A stretch of DNA of 64,000 nucleotides from positions 16,452 through 80,451 of the forward strand of contig NZ_JASOKT010000010.1 in assembly GCF_030216305.1 (NCBI RefSeq). The letters are read 5' to 3'. The translations under genes and the position numbers were made by a program. The DNA comes from Actinotignum timonense. Lineage in GTDB: Bacteria > Actinomycetota > Actinomycetes > Actinomycetales > Actinomycetaceae. The notes under the pieces are model-generated. The model made no database searches. It was given only the letters and a program-made list of their open reading frames with translations, and had not been told where the DNA came from. Position 1 is the first letter of the stretch, and every line of letters starts with the position of its first letter. Positions 55,409 to 63,660 of this stretch are shown here, piece after piece.

Positions 55409-55441
55409 GACGCGGGGCGGGTGGCTGTGCCACCCGCCCCG
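55409..55441 (+). terminator. Strong terminator hairpin after pgm (33-bp repeat copy 1)
   Basis: A perfect 13-bp stem (CGGGGCGGGTGGC, 55413-55425, complement 55429-55441) with a TGT loop. The whole 33-bp block recurs identically at 56712-56744, on the other side of the Abi gene. Confidence 0.85.
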
Positions 55442-55782
55442 TTCCCTTGCCAACAGCCCAATAATGGCAGGTAGCTTCTTCCCCGTGCGGCGACCAACAA
55501 TTGCCAAAGCGCCTTCCAGAAATCTGGGCGCCCGTTACAGCGGTGACCTACCCGGGCGACGAGACACGTGACTACACCGTGCGCACGCGGGTGCCGGACG
55601 ATGCTGACGGCAACCCTGTTCTGAAAAGTGATATGCGTTTCTTGATTGAGCATGCCGATTGAGAATCCAGGGATCTTTCACTCAGCGTTATTACTTGTTA
55701 CACTTACGGCAACATGACCGGTTCCGCTGCCCGCTTCGGCGGGAGTCCAGGGCCGGTCCTTTTTCTCCATCGGGAGGCGAGG
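55442..55782 (+). other. Upstream region of the Abi gene with a possible gene remnant
   Basis: About 340 bases without an intact gene. One open frame ending at TGA 55660-55662, with a GTG at 55543, encodes VTYPGDETRDYTVRTRVPDD and further residues, which looks like the C-terminal end of some protein without its beginning. I do not recognise it. A promoter for the Abi gene lies after it (55676-55704). Confidence 0.4.
55676..55704 (+). promoter_or_regulatory. Probable σ70-type promoter of the Abi gene
   Basis: TTTCAC (55676-55681), a 17-base spacer, and TACACT (55699-55704) preceded by TGT. Predicted transcription start is near 55711, giving a leader of about 70 bases before the GTG at 55783. 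Confidence 0.45.
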
Positions 55783-56706
55783 GTGCGCCAGATTGAAGTG
55801 AAGCCTTTTCTACCCTACGCCCAGCAGGTCGATCTACTTATAAACCGCGGTATGGTGATCGCCGACCGACAACAGGCAGAGCGGCAGCTTGCCACACTAA
55901 ACTACTATCGGCTTTCCGGTTACTGGCACTCCATGCGGCAGATAGACCCCGAAACACGCAAGAGCCTCAACACCTTCCGGCCAGGGTCTTCGTTCGAACT
56001 CGCCGCGGAACTTTATCGATTCGACGAGAGACTTCGGCAGGTAGTTTTCGCGGATTTGAGCAGCATCGAACTTGCGATGCGTGCGCTCATCGGTTATCGC
56101 TTAGGAGCGATAGACCCGCTCATCCACCTTGATTCGAGAAAACTCGGTGCACCGGCTCGCCAGCGAACAGGTAAAACAGCTTCGACCCACCACGAAATAT
56201 GGTTGGCGAAATACGAAAACGCCGTAAAAAATTCACAAGAAGAATTCGTGAAGCACCACAGGGAGCGATACGGCGGCCAGCTTCCCATCTGGGTCGCTGT
56301 TGAAATAATGGATTGGGGAACGCTCTCCCATCTCTACCGTATGTCCCCTTCACGCGCCCGGAATGAGGTGGCGACAACTTGTCACTTACGTGCCCCACAG
56401 CTTGAGTCCTGGCTCAAGTGTCTCAATATTCTCCGCAATTATGCGGCCCACCACGCGCGAGTTTTCAACAAGACATTCGATATCAAGCCAAAACTTCCAA
56501 AAGATCTTTACCCCCGATTCGCGCAATCCACTAATCGTGTTTTCGGTCAACTCACGCTCATCCGTCACCTTCAACGAGTGCTTAATATTTCTCACAACGA
56601 CGCAATTCTCGACGTTCTCGAGAGCTTTCCGCATAACACCTTGGTTCCGTTTACGCGACTAGGAGCACCTGAGAACTGGCGGAATGACCCCTTATGGCGT
56701 AGATAA
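55783..56706 (+). CDS. Abi-family (Abi_2, AbiD/F-like) phage-defence protein
   Basis: A 307-residue cytoplasmic protein of the Abi_2 family, named for lactococcal AbiD/AbiF abortive phage infection. The N-terminus reads KPFLPYAQQVDLLINRGMVI, then LATLNYYRLSGYWHSM, both hallmarks. Near residue 215-240 is LNILRNYAAHHARVFNK, with an Rx4H motif of HEPN-type ribonucleases (R-N-Y-A-A-H). The start is GTG 55783 with GGGAGG about 7 bases upstream, where family alignment begins; the frame is open to ATG 55714. GC content is lower than in neighbours and the gene sits between identical hairpins, so it was probably acquired. Confidence 0.88.
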   Translation: MRQIEVKPFLPYAQQVDLLINRGMVIADRQQAERQLATLNYYRLSGYWHSMRQIDPETRKSLNTFRPGSSFELAAELYRFDERLRQVVFADLSSIELAMRALIGYRLGAIDPLIHLDSRKLGAPARQRTGKTASTHHEIWLAKYENAVKNSQEEFVKHHRERYGGQLPIWVAVEIMDWGTLSHLYRMSPSRARNEVATTCHLRAPQLESWLKCLNILRNYAAHHARVFNKTFDIKPKLPKDLYPRFAQSTNRVFGQLTLIRHLQRVLNISHNDAILDVLESFPHNTLVPFTRLGAPENWRNDPLWRR

Positions 56707-56711
56707 GTGGA

Positions 56712-56744
56712 GACGCGGGGCGGGTGGCTGTGCCACCCGCCCCG
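56712..56744. terminator. Bidirectional terminator hairpin (33-bp repeat copy 2)
   Basis: Identical over 33 bp to the block at 55409-55441, with the same 13-bp stem and TGT loop. It lies 6 bases after the Abi stop and 12 bases beyond the stop of the convergent lipoprotein gene, so it can serve both. Confidence 0.8.
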
Positions 56745-56756
56745 GTTGATTCCCCG

Positions 56757-57404
56757 CTAGCGGACTTCGCTCAGCAGGTCGATATCATCATCCTGACAGC
56801 CCGTGAGATTGACGGGAATGTCAATATCCTCCCCGCCATCCTCGATATCCACCTCAAGATGGGTGGCAGGCTTGGTGGGAGTACACCCGGGCACACTCCC
56901 GGCATCGGCCACCGCCACAGTCCAGCTCACGCTGGAACCCGGAGCGATGCTGCCAGCCTGGGAGCTCAGTTCCAGATTCTCGGACACGCCATCCCCGGCG
57001 GCGTCTTTCAGCTCGATGTCCACATCCGGATGCAGGGTGCAGGCCGCCTGCGAAGAATTCGTGAGGGTGAGAATATAGGTGCCGGCCACGCTATTGCTCG
57101 CATCGCCAGCCGCACCCACGCCCGCACCCCCGGGCTCGAACGTGGCGGCCAGATTCGCCGCGCCGCAAGCGCCCGCGGCCGGGGCCGCCGCCCCACCAGC
57201 AGCCGCGGCAGAGGTGGCGGGAGCGGCAGTGGCGGCGTCGTCGTTCTTCCCACTCTCAGCACCGGAGCCCGGCGCCGTGGCGGTGGCCCGGGGCGTGGAA
57301 CCGGTATCCCCGGTGGTGGCAGCGTCATTCGAGCAGGCGCTCAAGGTCAGCGCGGTGGCGGTAGCGGTGGCGGCAAAGAGGGCCGTGAATCGTGTTATTT
57401 TCAT
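56757..57404 (-). CDS. DUF4232-type secreted lipoprotein
   Basis: A 215-residue lipoprotein. The signal peptide ends in the lipobox LSAC (Cys24). An Ala/Thr/Gly-rich linker (about 25-75) is followed by a β-sandwich like DUF4232: AGACGAANLAATF, then TYILTLTNSSQAACTLHPDVDI, IAPGSSVSWTVAV and a last NLTGCQ; the four domain cysteines probably pair. Role unknown. It is divergent from gnd. Only six bases separate a TAGGCT word from the ATG, which may mean a leaderless mRNA. Confidence 0.8.
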   Translation of the reverse strand: MKITRFTALFAATATATALTLSACSNDAATTGDTGSTPRATATAPGSGAESGKNDDAATAAPATSAAAAGGAAAPAAGACGAANLAATFEPGGAGVGAAGDASNSVAGTYILTLTNSSQAACTLHPDVDIELKDAAGDGVSENLELSSQAGSIAPGSSVSWTVAVADAGSVPGCTPTKPATHLEVDIEDGGEDIDIPVNLTGCQDDDIDLLSEVR

Positions 57405-57449
57405 ACCGCCAGCCTAACAAGCACCCGCGAAACCGGCCGTATTTCAAGG

Positions 57450-57484
57450 AAAAATGACAAGATTCTCATCTGACTGTCATTTTT
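57450..57484. promoter_or_regulatory. 10-bp inverted repeat between the lipoprotein gene and gnd
   Basis: AAAAATGACA (57450-57459) and TGTCATTTTT (57475-57484) are perfect complements separated by 15 bases. The site lies in the divergent promoter region, 46 bases before the lipoprotein start, and could be an operator. As RNA on the plus strand it would also be a hairpin with U-tail. Confidence 0.5.
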
Positions 57485-57603
57485 CGCGCTCTCACCACAA
57501 AAACGAACGGAACGCCCATCCACGATCTGCGCGCGGGACTCTAGAATAGATCCGTTAGAAACCTCAATCAGGCGTTCTGAGAAGTCGTAGAAGAAGGAGC
57601 CGC

Positions 57604-59061
57604 ATGTCTATTCCCACCCCGCCCGTTGGCGTTGCAGATATCGGAGTGACCGGGATGGCGGTGATGGGCTCGAACCTGGCCCGCAACCTCGCCAGCCGCG
57701 GCTACAAAGTTGCTATCCACAATCGCACCGCCGCGAAAACCGAGCGGGTGATGGCCGAGCACGGCAGCGAAGGGGAGTTCTACCCGAGTGAATCCATGGC
57801 GGATTTTGTGGCATCGCTGGCCCGCCCGCGGGTGGCCATTATTATGGTCAAGGCCGGCAAACCCACCGATGCGGTCATCGAGGAGCTCGCCGACCTCATG
57901 GAGCCGGGCGATATTATCGTGGACTGCGGAAATTCACTCTTCACCGACACCATGCGCCGCGAAGCGGAGATTTCCGCGCGCGGGCTGCATTTTGTGGGCA
58001 CCGGGGTCTCCGGCGGTGAAGAGGGCGCGCTCAAGGGTCCCTCGATTATGCCCGGCGGCACCCGCGAATCCTACGATCGCCTGGGCCCCATGTTTGAGGC
58101 GATTGCCGCGCGCAAGAACGGCGAACCGTGCTGCACCTACGTGGGCCCCAACGGCGCCGGCCATTTCGTAAAAATGGTGCATAACGGCATCGAATATGCG
58201 GATATGCAGCTCATCGCGGAAGCTTATGACCTTATGCGCACCGCCCTGGGCATGAGCGCCGCGGAAATTGGCGACGTTTTCGAGCGCTGGAATTCCACCG
58301 AACTGGACTCCTACCTCATTGAGATCACCGCCGAGGTGCTGCGCCAGCGCGATGCCACCACCGGCGCCGCCCTCGTGGATGTGATTAAGGACGCCGCAGC
58401 CCAGAAGGGCACCGGCGCCTGGACCGTGCAAAACGCCGCCGCGTTCGGGGTGCCCGCCACCGGGATCGCCGAGGCAACCTTCGCGCGCAGCCTGTCCGGG
58501 GACGCCGCCGAACGCGCCGCCGGCCGCGCCCTGCCCGGGCACACCACCGAGGTCACGGTGGAGGATCGCGAGCGCTTCATCGAGGATATTCGCCTGGCCC
58601 TCTACGCCTCCAAGATGGTGGCCTACTCCCAAGGTTTCGAGCTGATCCGCAAGGGTTCCCTGGAGAATTCCTGGGGTATTGACCTGGGCGCGATGGCGCG
58701 GATTTGGCGCGCGGGCTGCATTATCCGCGCGGCTTTCCTCGACCGCATCACCGAGGCCTACACCCGCCAGCCCGATCTTCCGCTCCTCCTGGCCGACCCC
58801 TATTTCAGCTCCGAGATTTCCGGGGCGGTCGAGGCCTGGCGCCGGATTGTGGTGTTCGCCGCGCAGCGCGGGGTGCCGATCCCGGCCTTCGCTTCCTCGC
58901 TGGCCTACTACGACGGCGTGCGCGCCGAACGCCTCCCGGCGAATCTTATTCAGGCCCAGCGCGATTATTTCGGGGCGCATACCTATCACCGTGTCGACAC
59001 CGAGGGCGTGTTCCACACCGTGTGGCAGGATCCCTCCCGCCCGGAAGAGCGCTGGGACTAG
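57604..59061 (+). CDS. gnd: 6-phosphogluconate dehydrogenase (decarboxylating)
   Basis: A 485-residue enzyme of the oxidative pentose phosphate path that makes ribulose-5-phosphate and NADPH. The nucleotide fold is GVTGMAVMGSNLARN followed by HNRTAAKTERV (Asn-Arg-Thr after the second strand favours NADP). Further motifs are GTGVSGGEEGALKGPSIMPG, the catalytic GAGHFVKMVHNGIEYADM (Lys about residue 190) and the C-terminal AQRDYFGAHTYHRVD. Full length for the long (E. coli-like) type. GAAGGAG lies 6 bases before the ATG; TAGAAT (57542-57547) is a possible -10. Confidence 0.95.
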   Translation: MSIPTPPVGVADIGVTGMAVMGSNLARNLASRGYKVAIHNRTAAKTERVMAEHGSEGEFYPSESMADFVASLARPRVAIIMVKAGKPTDAVIEELADLMEPGDIIVDCGNSLFTDTMRREAEISARGLHFVGTGVSGGEEGALKGPSIMPGGTRESYDRLGPMFEAIAARKNGEPCCTYVGPNGAGHFVKMVHNGIEYADMQLIAEAYDLMRTALGMSAAEIGDVFERWNSTELDSYLIEITAEVLRQRDATTGAALVDVIKDAAAQKGTGAWTVQNAAAFGVPATGIAEATFARSLSGDAAERAAGRALPGHTTEVTVEDRERFIEDIRLALYASKMVAYSQGFELIRKGSLENSWGIDLGAMARIWRAGCIIRAAFLDRITEAYTRQPDLPLLLADPYFSSEISGAVEAWRRIVVFAAQRGVPIPAFASSLAYYDGVRAERLPANLIQAQRDYFGAHTYHRVDTEGVFHTVWQDPSRPEERWD

Positions 59062-59289
59062 GCGCGCCGGGGCTAAGGCGCTGCGTTTAAGAACGCCAGG
59101 GCCGGGCACGCCGGTTCTGGTCAACGTTTGTTGAGTTATCCATAGATGTGACATATCCCGGGGCGCCGTTCCCGCCGCGGTAACCTTCGGTAGCGTAACC
59201 TTGAAGAGTAGTACCGCGGGCGCGGGGCCTCCCGGATTTCACCGGAGTGCATAACTATCCCTCGCCAGTGGCTATACACCACAGCGACT

Positions 59290-59334
59290 GCACCTCGGTG
59301 GCAAGATCCGTTCCACATCTTGCTGCCGAGGTGC
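59290..59334 (+). terminator. Long hairpin downstream of gnd (terminator or end of a small RNA)
   Basis: GCACCTCGGTGGCAAGAT (59290-59307) pairs with 59317-59334 over 18 positions. The two non-Watson-Crick positions are both G·U pairs if the plus strand is transcribed, but A·C mismatches on the minus strand, so the plus strand is favoured. The sequence TTCTAC follows. It lies 228 bases past the gnd stop, far for a simple terminator. Confidence 0.5.
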
Positions 59335-59515
59335 TTCTACCCCGCCTCGGTCCGCGGGAACGTTAAGTAGCACGACGACGCCGCCGCGCTACCGCGCGGC
59401 CTGCCGGCCCGAGGGTCCTAGTGGGCCAGCACCGCGAGTGCGCCGAAACCCTGTTTCGTGACAGTGTCTCCAAAAAATGCCACATTAGTTAAGATCTATA
59501 CACAGCGCGGAACTG

Positions 59516-59534
59516 GCATAATGCCGCATTATGC
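59516..59534. promoter_or_regulatory. 19-bp palindrome upstream of the siderophore operon
   Basis: GCATAATGC-C-GCATTATGC is perfectly symmetric around one base. It lies 48 bases before the DtxR-like box and could bind a second regulator of the importer operon. Confidence 0.55.
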
Positions 59535-59582
59535 ACATAGCCTTGAATTAAGGTGTCCCATATAAGTACACTCATGGATGGG

Positions 59583-59601
59583 TTAGGACTTCCTTCCCTA
59601 A
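59583..59601 (+). promoter_or_regulatory. DtxR/IdeR-type iron box
   Basis: TTAGG (59583-59587) and CCTAA (59597-59601) with a 9-base centre make a 19-bp site with the outer arms of the DtxR consensus TTAGGTTAGCCTAACCTAA; the inner positions match less well. It lies 29 bases before the start of the siderophore-binding lipoprotein, as expected for iron-dependent repression. Confidence 0.7.
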
Positions 59602-59630
59602 CGTATTTTTACTCTACGCAAAGGTAAACG

Positions 59631-60683
59631 ATGAAGAAGACAGTTCGCGGCTTTTTCGCGCTTGTGGCTGCCGGCACCCTCGCTCTGGGTGCTTGCTCCA
59701 ATGACTCGGCCAAGGATACCTCCTCCCCTTCGGCCGCCGCTTCGGAACCCGCCGCTGAGGCCACTTCGGAGGCCCCCAGCAGCGTTTCGATTACGGATTC
59801 GCACGGCACCCAGGAAGTTCCGGTCAATCCGGAGCGCGTGGTTTCCCTGGATAACCGCACTTTCGAGACTCTGCATGAGTGGGGCGTCAAGCTCCTCGCG
59901 GCTCCCAAGGATGTGATGCCGAAGGACGATCCGTACGTCAAGGATGACTCGGTCGTGAATATCGGCAACCACCGCGAACCGAATTTTGAGGTGATTACCG
60001 CGGCCAACCCCGATCTGGTTATCGTGGGCCAGCGCTTCGCCCAGCATTATGACAAGATCAAGGCCGCCGCTCCGAACGCCGCGATTATCGATATGAATAT
60101 CGTGCTGCCCAAGGAAGAACAGGATGCGGATGCCAATAAGTCCGGCGAACTCCTCATGGACGGCATGAAGAAGGACGTTGAGGATCTGGGCAAGATCTTC
60201 GGCAAGGAAAAGGAAGCCGCTAAGCTCAACGCGGATCTGGATGCCGCGATTGCCGCCGCGCGCGATGCCTACCCGGCCGGCCAGAAGGTGCTGTCCATCA
60301 ATACCAACGGTGGCAAGATGGGCTACCTCGCCCCGGGTGTGGGCCGTACCCTCGGGCCGCTTTACCCGCTCCTCAACCTCACCCCGGCTTTCGATCTGGG
60401 TGAAGGAACCTCGAACCACAAGGGTGACGAAGTTTCCGACGAAGCCCTGGCGCAGGCCAACCCCGAGTGGATCCTCATTATGGACCGCGATGCCGGCGTG
60501 GGCGAAGGTAATGAAGCCCACGGCGCTGATCTGGTAACCAACTCCCCCGCCATGGCCAATGTGCCGGCGGTGCAGAAGAAGCAGATCCTGACCATGCCCG
60601 CGGATACCTACGTCAATGAAGGTCCGCAAACCTACATCGAATTCCTCAACGACCTGGCCAAGGCCTTCAAGGCCGCCAAGTAG
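59631..60683 (+). CDS. Siderophore-binding lipoprotein (CeuE/YclQ/FatB-like)
   Basis: A 350-residue substrate-binding protein of an iron-siderophore importer. The signal peptide ends in lipobox LGAC (Cys22), with a Ser/Ala/Glu-rich linker. The mature part starts SITDSHGTQEVPVNPERVVSLDN and has two lobes joined by a long helix (about 180-205), as in class III binding proteins. ANPDLVIVGQRF and the ending GPQTYIEFLNDLAKAF fit the CeuE/YclQ/FatB group, which takes catecholate-type siderophores. AAAGG lies 6 bases before the ATG, behind an iron box. Exact ligand unknown. Confidence 0.88.
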   Translation: MKKTVRGFFALVAAGTLALGACSNDSAKDTSSPSAAASEPAAEATSEAPSSVSITDSHGTQEVPVNPERVVSLDNRTFETLHEWGVKLLAAPKDVMPKDDPYVKDDSVVNIGNHREPNFEVITAANPDLVIVGQRFAQHYDKIKAAAPNAAIIDMNIVLPKEEQDADANKSGELLMDGMKKDVEDLGKIFGKEKEAAKLNADLDAAIAAARDAYPAGQKVLSINTNGGKMGYLAPGVGRTLGPLYPLLNLTPAFDLGEGTSNHKGDEVSDEALAQANPEWILIMDRDAGVGEGNEAHGADLVTNSPAMANVPAVQKKQILTMPADTYVNEGPQTYIEFLNDLAKAFKAAK

Positions 60684-60705
60684 CTCAGGCTAGAGGCTAA
60701 CCAAC

Positions 60706-60735
60706 CTGCGGGGGCCGGGTTCCCGGCCCCCGCAG
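60706..60735 (+). promoter_or_regulatory. Intercistronic hairpin between binding protein and permease
   Basis: A perfect 14-bp stem (CTGCGGGGGCCGGG and complement) with a TT spacer, 22 bases after the binding-protein stop and 11 bases before the permease ATG. There is no U-run. Such hairpins often stabilise the upstream mRNA or partly terminate, giving more binding protein than permease. Confidence 0.7.
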
Positions 60736-60746
60736 CATGTACGCCC

Positions 60747-61748
60747 ATGACAACACCACCGCAGAGTTCTCTTTCCTCACGCAGACCTACCGCGAGCAGG
60801 CTGCTGCGCGCCCTGCCCCTGACCCTCGGCATTGTTATTCTGGCCGGCCTGGTCTACCTATCCATGACCACAGGCACCTACAATATCGCCGAGCACGAAG
60901 GCGGCGAATTCATGTACTTCGCCACCCGCATTCCCCGCACCGCCTCCCTAGTGCTGGCCGGTGCCGCCATGGCCATGTGCGGGCTGGTCATGCAGCTGCT
61001 GACCCAGAATAAATTCGTGGAACCCACCACCACGGGCACCACCGAATGGGCCGGCCTCGGACTGCTCGTCGTGATGTTCCTGGTCCCGCATACCTCGCTT
61101 ATTGAGCAGATGCTGGCCGCTATCCTTTTCGCTTTTATCGGCACCATTATTTTCTTCCTGGTGCTGCGCCGGGTCACGCTGCGTTCCTCGGTCATTGTGC
61201 CGATTGTAGGAATTATGCTCGGCGCGGTGGTGAGCGCTATTTCCACCTTCTTCGCCCTCAAAACTGACACGCTGCAAACCCTAGGAGTGTGGTTCCAGGG
61301 TAGTTTCGCGAATGTGGTGGCCGGGCGCTACGAACCGCTGTGGATTGTTCTTATTGCGACGGTGCTTATTTTCATCCTGGCCGACCGCCTCACGGTGGCG
61401 GGCCTGGGTGAGGATGTGGCCACCGGCCTGGGCGTGAACTACAACCTCATCGTGCTGCTCGGCACCGGGGTGATCGCGCTGACCACCGGGGTGGTCACCG
61501 TGGTCATCGGCCGCATTCCCTTCCTCGGGCTCATCGTCCCTAATATTATTTCGCTGCTGCGCGGGGATGATCTACGCTCCAACCTCCCCTGGGTATGCGT
61601 TTTCGGGGCCGGGATCCTCACGGTCTGCGACCTGGTATCCCGCACCCTCATCGCTCCCTTTGAAATCCCGGTGTCACTGATCCTCGGCACCCTGGGAGCG
61701 GCCGTATTCATCTTCCTTATTCTGCGGCAGCGCCGGAGGCTCTCATGA
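60747..61748 (+). CDS. Iron-siderophore ABC permease (FecCD family), first subunit
   Basis: A 333-residue inner-membrane protein with about nine to ten helices. Family signs are RIPRTASLVLAGAAMAMCGLVMQ near the start, and GRIPFLGLIVPNIISLLRGDDLR, the ATPase-contact loop of FecCD/BtuC permeases. It overlaps the second permease by 4 bases (ATGA). No ribosome site is seen before ATG 60747, which lies right after the intercistronic hairpin. Confidence 0.9.
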   Translation: MTTPPQSSLSSRRPTASRLLRALPLTLGIVILAGLVYLSMTTGTYNIAEHEGGEFMYFATRIPRTASLVLAGAAMAMCGLVMQLLTQNKFVEPTTTGTTEWAGLGLLVVMFLVPHTSLIEQMLAAILFAFIGTIIFFLVLRRVTLRSSVIVPIVGIMLGAVVSAISTFFALKTDTLQTLGVWFQGSFANVVAGRYEPLWIVLIATVLIFILADRLTVAGLGEDVATGLGVNYNLIVLLGTGVIALTTGVVTVVIGRIPFLGLIVPNIISLLRGDDLRSNLPWVCVFGAGILTVCDLVSRTLIAPFEIPVSLILGTLGAAVFIFLILRQRRRLS

Positions 61749-62800
61749 GCGTCGTCGTACCACAATCTCCCGAAAAATCTTGTGCCACAGGCGCAGCTCC
61801 CCGCCACGCGGGTGCCTTCGCGACCCCGCGAGCCCGGCGGCGCTACTGGCTGCTCCTCATCGGCATCGCGCTGCTCGGCGTAGCTTTCACTGCGCTCTAT
61901 TTTGTGTGGAATATTCCGGTGGCGGTGGGAAGCGAGGGCTTCTGGATTATTACCCAGATGCGAGCCGAGGCGGTGTTTTCGATTCTGCTGGTGGCTTTTT
62001 GCCAGTCGCTGGCAACCCTCGCGTTCCAGACGGTCACCACCAACCGGATTCTTACGCCGTCGATTATGGGTTTTGAGTCACTGTATTCGGTGATTCACAC
62101 CTCCACGATTTTCTTCTTCGGGGTGGCCGGATTCGTGGCCTTCACCGGGGTGCGGGCCTTCCTCATCCAGGTGGCAATTATGGTGGCGTGTGCGCTGGCA
62201 CTGTACGGCTGGCTGCTGCGCGGTAAGCTCGGCAGCCTGCATATTATGCTGCTGATCGGCATTATTATCGGCACCGGCTTGGGCTCGCTGTCCGCGTTTA
62301 TGCAGCGGATGCTCACGCCCTCCGAATTCGATGTGCTGTCCGCGCGCATGTTCGGCACCATCGCGAATGCGCGCTCGGATGTGTTCGTGGCGGCGCTGCC
62401 GCTGGCGCTCGGAGCGGGCCTGGCGCTCCTCCTCATTTCACGTTCCCTTAACGCGATTGCGCTGGGGCGCGATGTTGCGGTGTCGCTGGGCGTCAATCAC
62501 CTGCGGATGCTGCTGATTTCGCTCACGCTTATCGCGGTGCTGGTCTCGGTGTCCACGGCGCTGGTGGGGCCGATGACCTTCTTCGGTTTCCTCGTGGCGA
62601 CCCTGACCTACCAGGCGGCGGATACCTACGATCATCGTTTCCTCTTCCCCATGGCCGCCGTGATTGGTTACGCGGTGCTTATGGGTGGCTTCTTCGTGAT
62701 GAAAAATATTTTCTCGGCGGAAGGCGTGGTCTCCATCATTATTGAGCTGGTGGGCGGCCTGACGTTCCTCGTCGTCGTATTGAGAAAGGGGCGGTTGTAA
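61745..62800 (+). CDS. Iron-siderophore ABC permease (FecCD family), second subunit
   Basis: A 351-residue inner-membrane protein with about nine to ten helices, partner of the preceding permease. The conserved region AVLVSVSTALVGPMTFFGFLVATLTYQ near residues 260-290 is the counterpart of the ATPase-contact loop, and FQTVTTNRILTPSIMGFESL follows helix 2 as in the CeuC/YclO/FatC group. The start overlaps the previous stop; the next gene starts in its stop (TAATG). The first 35 residues are polar and cytoplasmic. Confidence 0.9.
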   Translation: MSVVVPQSPEKSCATGAAPRHAGAFATPRARRRYWLLLIGIALLGVAFTALYFVWNIPVAVGSEGFWIITQMRAEAVFSILLVAFCQSLATLAFQTVTTNRILTPSIMGFESLYSVIHTSTIFFFGVAGFVAFTGVRAFLIQVAIMVACALALYGWLLRGKLGSLHIMLLIGIIIGTGLGSLSAFMQRMLTPSEFDVLSARMFGTIANARSDVFVAALPLALGAGLALLLISRSLNAIALGRDVAVSLGVNHLRMLLISLTLIAVLVSVSTALVGPMTFFGFLVATLTYQAADTYDHRFLFPMAAVIGYAVLMGGFFVMKNIFSAEGVVSIIIELVGGLTFLVVVLRKGRL

Positions 62801-63660
62801 TGCGCCACCGCAAGAAAACAGCAGGCACGCATCTTGAGGTTCCCGCGCCGGTGCCGCCGGTGGTCTCCCCGCATCTGCGCGCGGCCGATCTGAGCTGCGC
62901 CGATCCGATGATCCGTATGGAGGGCACCCGCCGTGACTACAGTTCAGAAGTGCGGATCGGCCCGGTCACCTTGGATATTCCGCACGGCGGGGTCACGGCC
63001 CTGGTGGGTCCGAATGGCGCGGGCAAGTCCACGCTGCTCACGATGATCGGGCGGCTCATGCGTATGGACGCGGGCGCGATTGCGGTGGCAGGTCTTGATG
63101 TGACGACGACGAAATCCGCCGATCTTGCCAAGATTCTCGCGATTCTGCGCCAGGAAAATCACTTCGTTACCCGCCTGACGGTGCGTCAGCTGGTCGGCTT
63201 CGGGCGCTTCCCGTATTCGAATGGGCGCCTGACCGCCGAGGATGAAAAGATTATTTCCCGTTATATTGATTTTCTGGGGCTGACCGAACTGGAAGGGCGC
63301 TACCTGGATGAGCTATCCGGTGGGCAGCGCCAGCGCGCCTACGTGGCGATGGTCCTCACCCAGGAAACCGATTGTGTGCTGCTGGACGAGCCGCTCAATA
63401 ACCTGGATATTTCGCATTCGGTGCAGATGATGCGCCACCTGCGCCAGGCCGCGGACGAGCTCCACCGCACCATCGTGCTGGTTATCCACGATATTAATTT
63501 CGCGGCACGCTACTCGGATCGCATTATTGCCATGCGGGAGGGCATCGTCATGGACGCGGGAACCCCGGCGGATATTATGACCCCGGAGCGCCTCTCCGCG
63601 ATTTTCGACGCGGAGATCGACGTGATCCCCGGCCCCTGCGGCCCGGTCGCGATTTATTAG
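62800..63660 (+). CDS. Iron-siderophore ABC transporter ATPase
   Basis: A 286-residue ATPase completing the importer. Motifs are Walker A GPNGAGKSTLL, Q-loop LRQENHF, signature LSGGQRQRAYVAMVL, Walker B CVLLDEPLNNLD and switch His in VIHDI. The family signature VGFGRFPYSNGRLT is of the FecE/FepC group. The first 45 residues (KKTAGTHLEVPAPVPPVVSP…) are an extra, Pro-rich tail not found in most relatives. It starts within the stop of the second permease, so all four genes are one operon. Confidence 0.92.
   Translation: MRHRKKTAGTHLEVPAPVPPVVSPHLRAADLSCADPMIRMEGTRRDYSSEVRIGPVTLDIPHGGVTALVGPNGAGKSTLLTMIGRLMRMDAGAIAVAGLDVTTTKSADLAKILAILRQENHFVTRLTVRQLVGFGRFPYSNGRLTAEDEKIISRYIDFLGLTELEGRYLDELSGGQRQRAYVAMVLTQETDCVLLDEPLNNLDISHSVQMMRHLRQAADELHRTIVLVIHDINFAARYSDRIIAMREGIVMDAGTPADIMTPERLSAIFDAEIDVIPGPCGPVAIY

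Larger units (their letters stand above)
59062..59630. other. 569-base intergenic region upstream of the siderophore importer
   Basis: No gene is supported; a 60-codon minus-strand frame in it has no ribosome site or recognisable content. It contains a long hairpin (59290-59334), a 19-bp palindrome (59516-59534) and a DtxR/IdeR-like box (59583-59601). A CACGACGACGCCGCCG word at 59372 belongs to a motif recurring through the window. Confidence 0.7.

Noticed and set aside
59136..59318. 60-codon minus-strand frame in the gap before the siderophore operon
   Set aside because: No ribosome site, Arg-rich content, and it overlaps the hairpin at 59290-59334.
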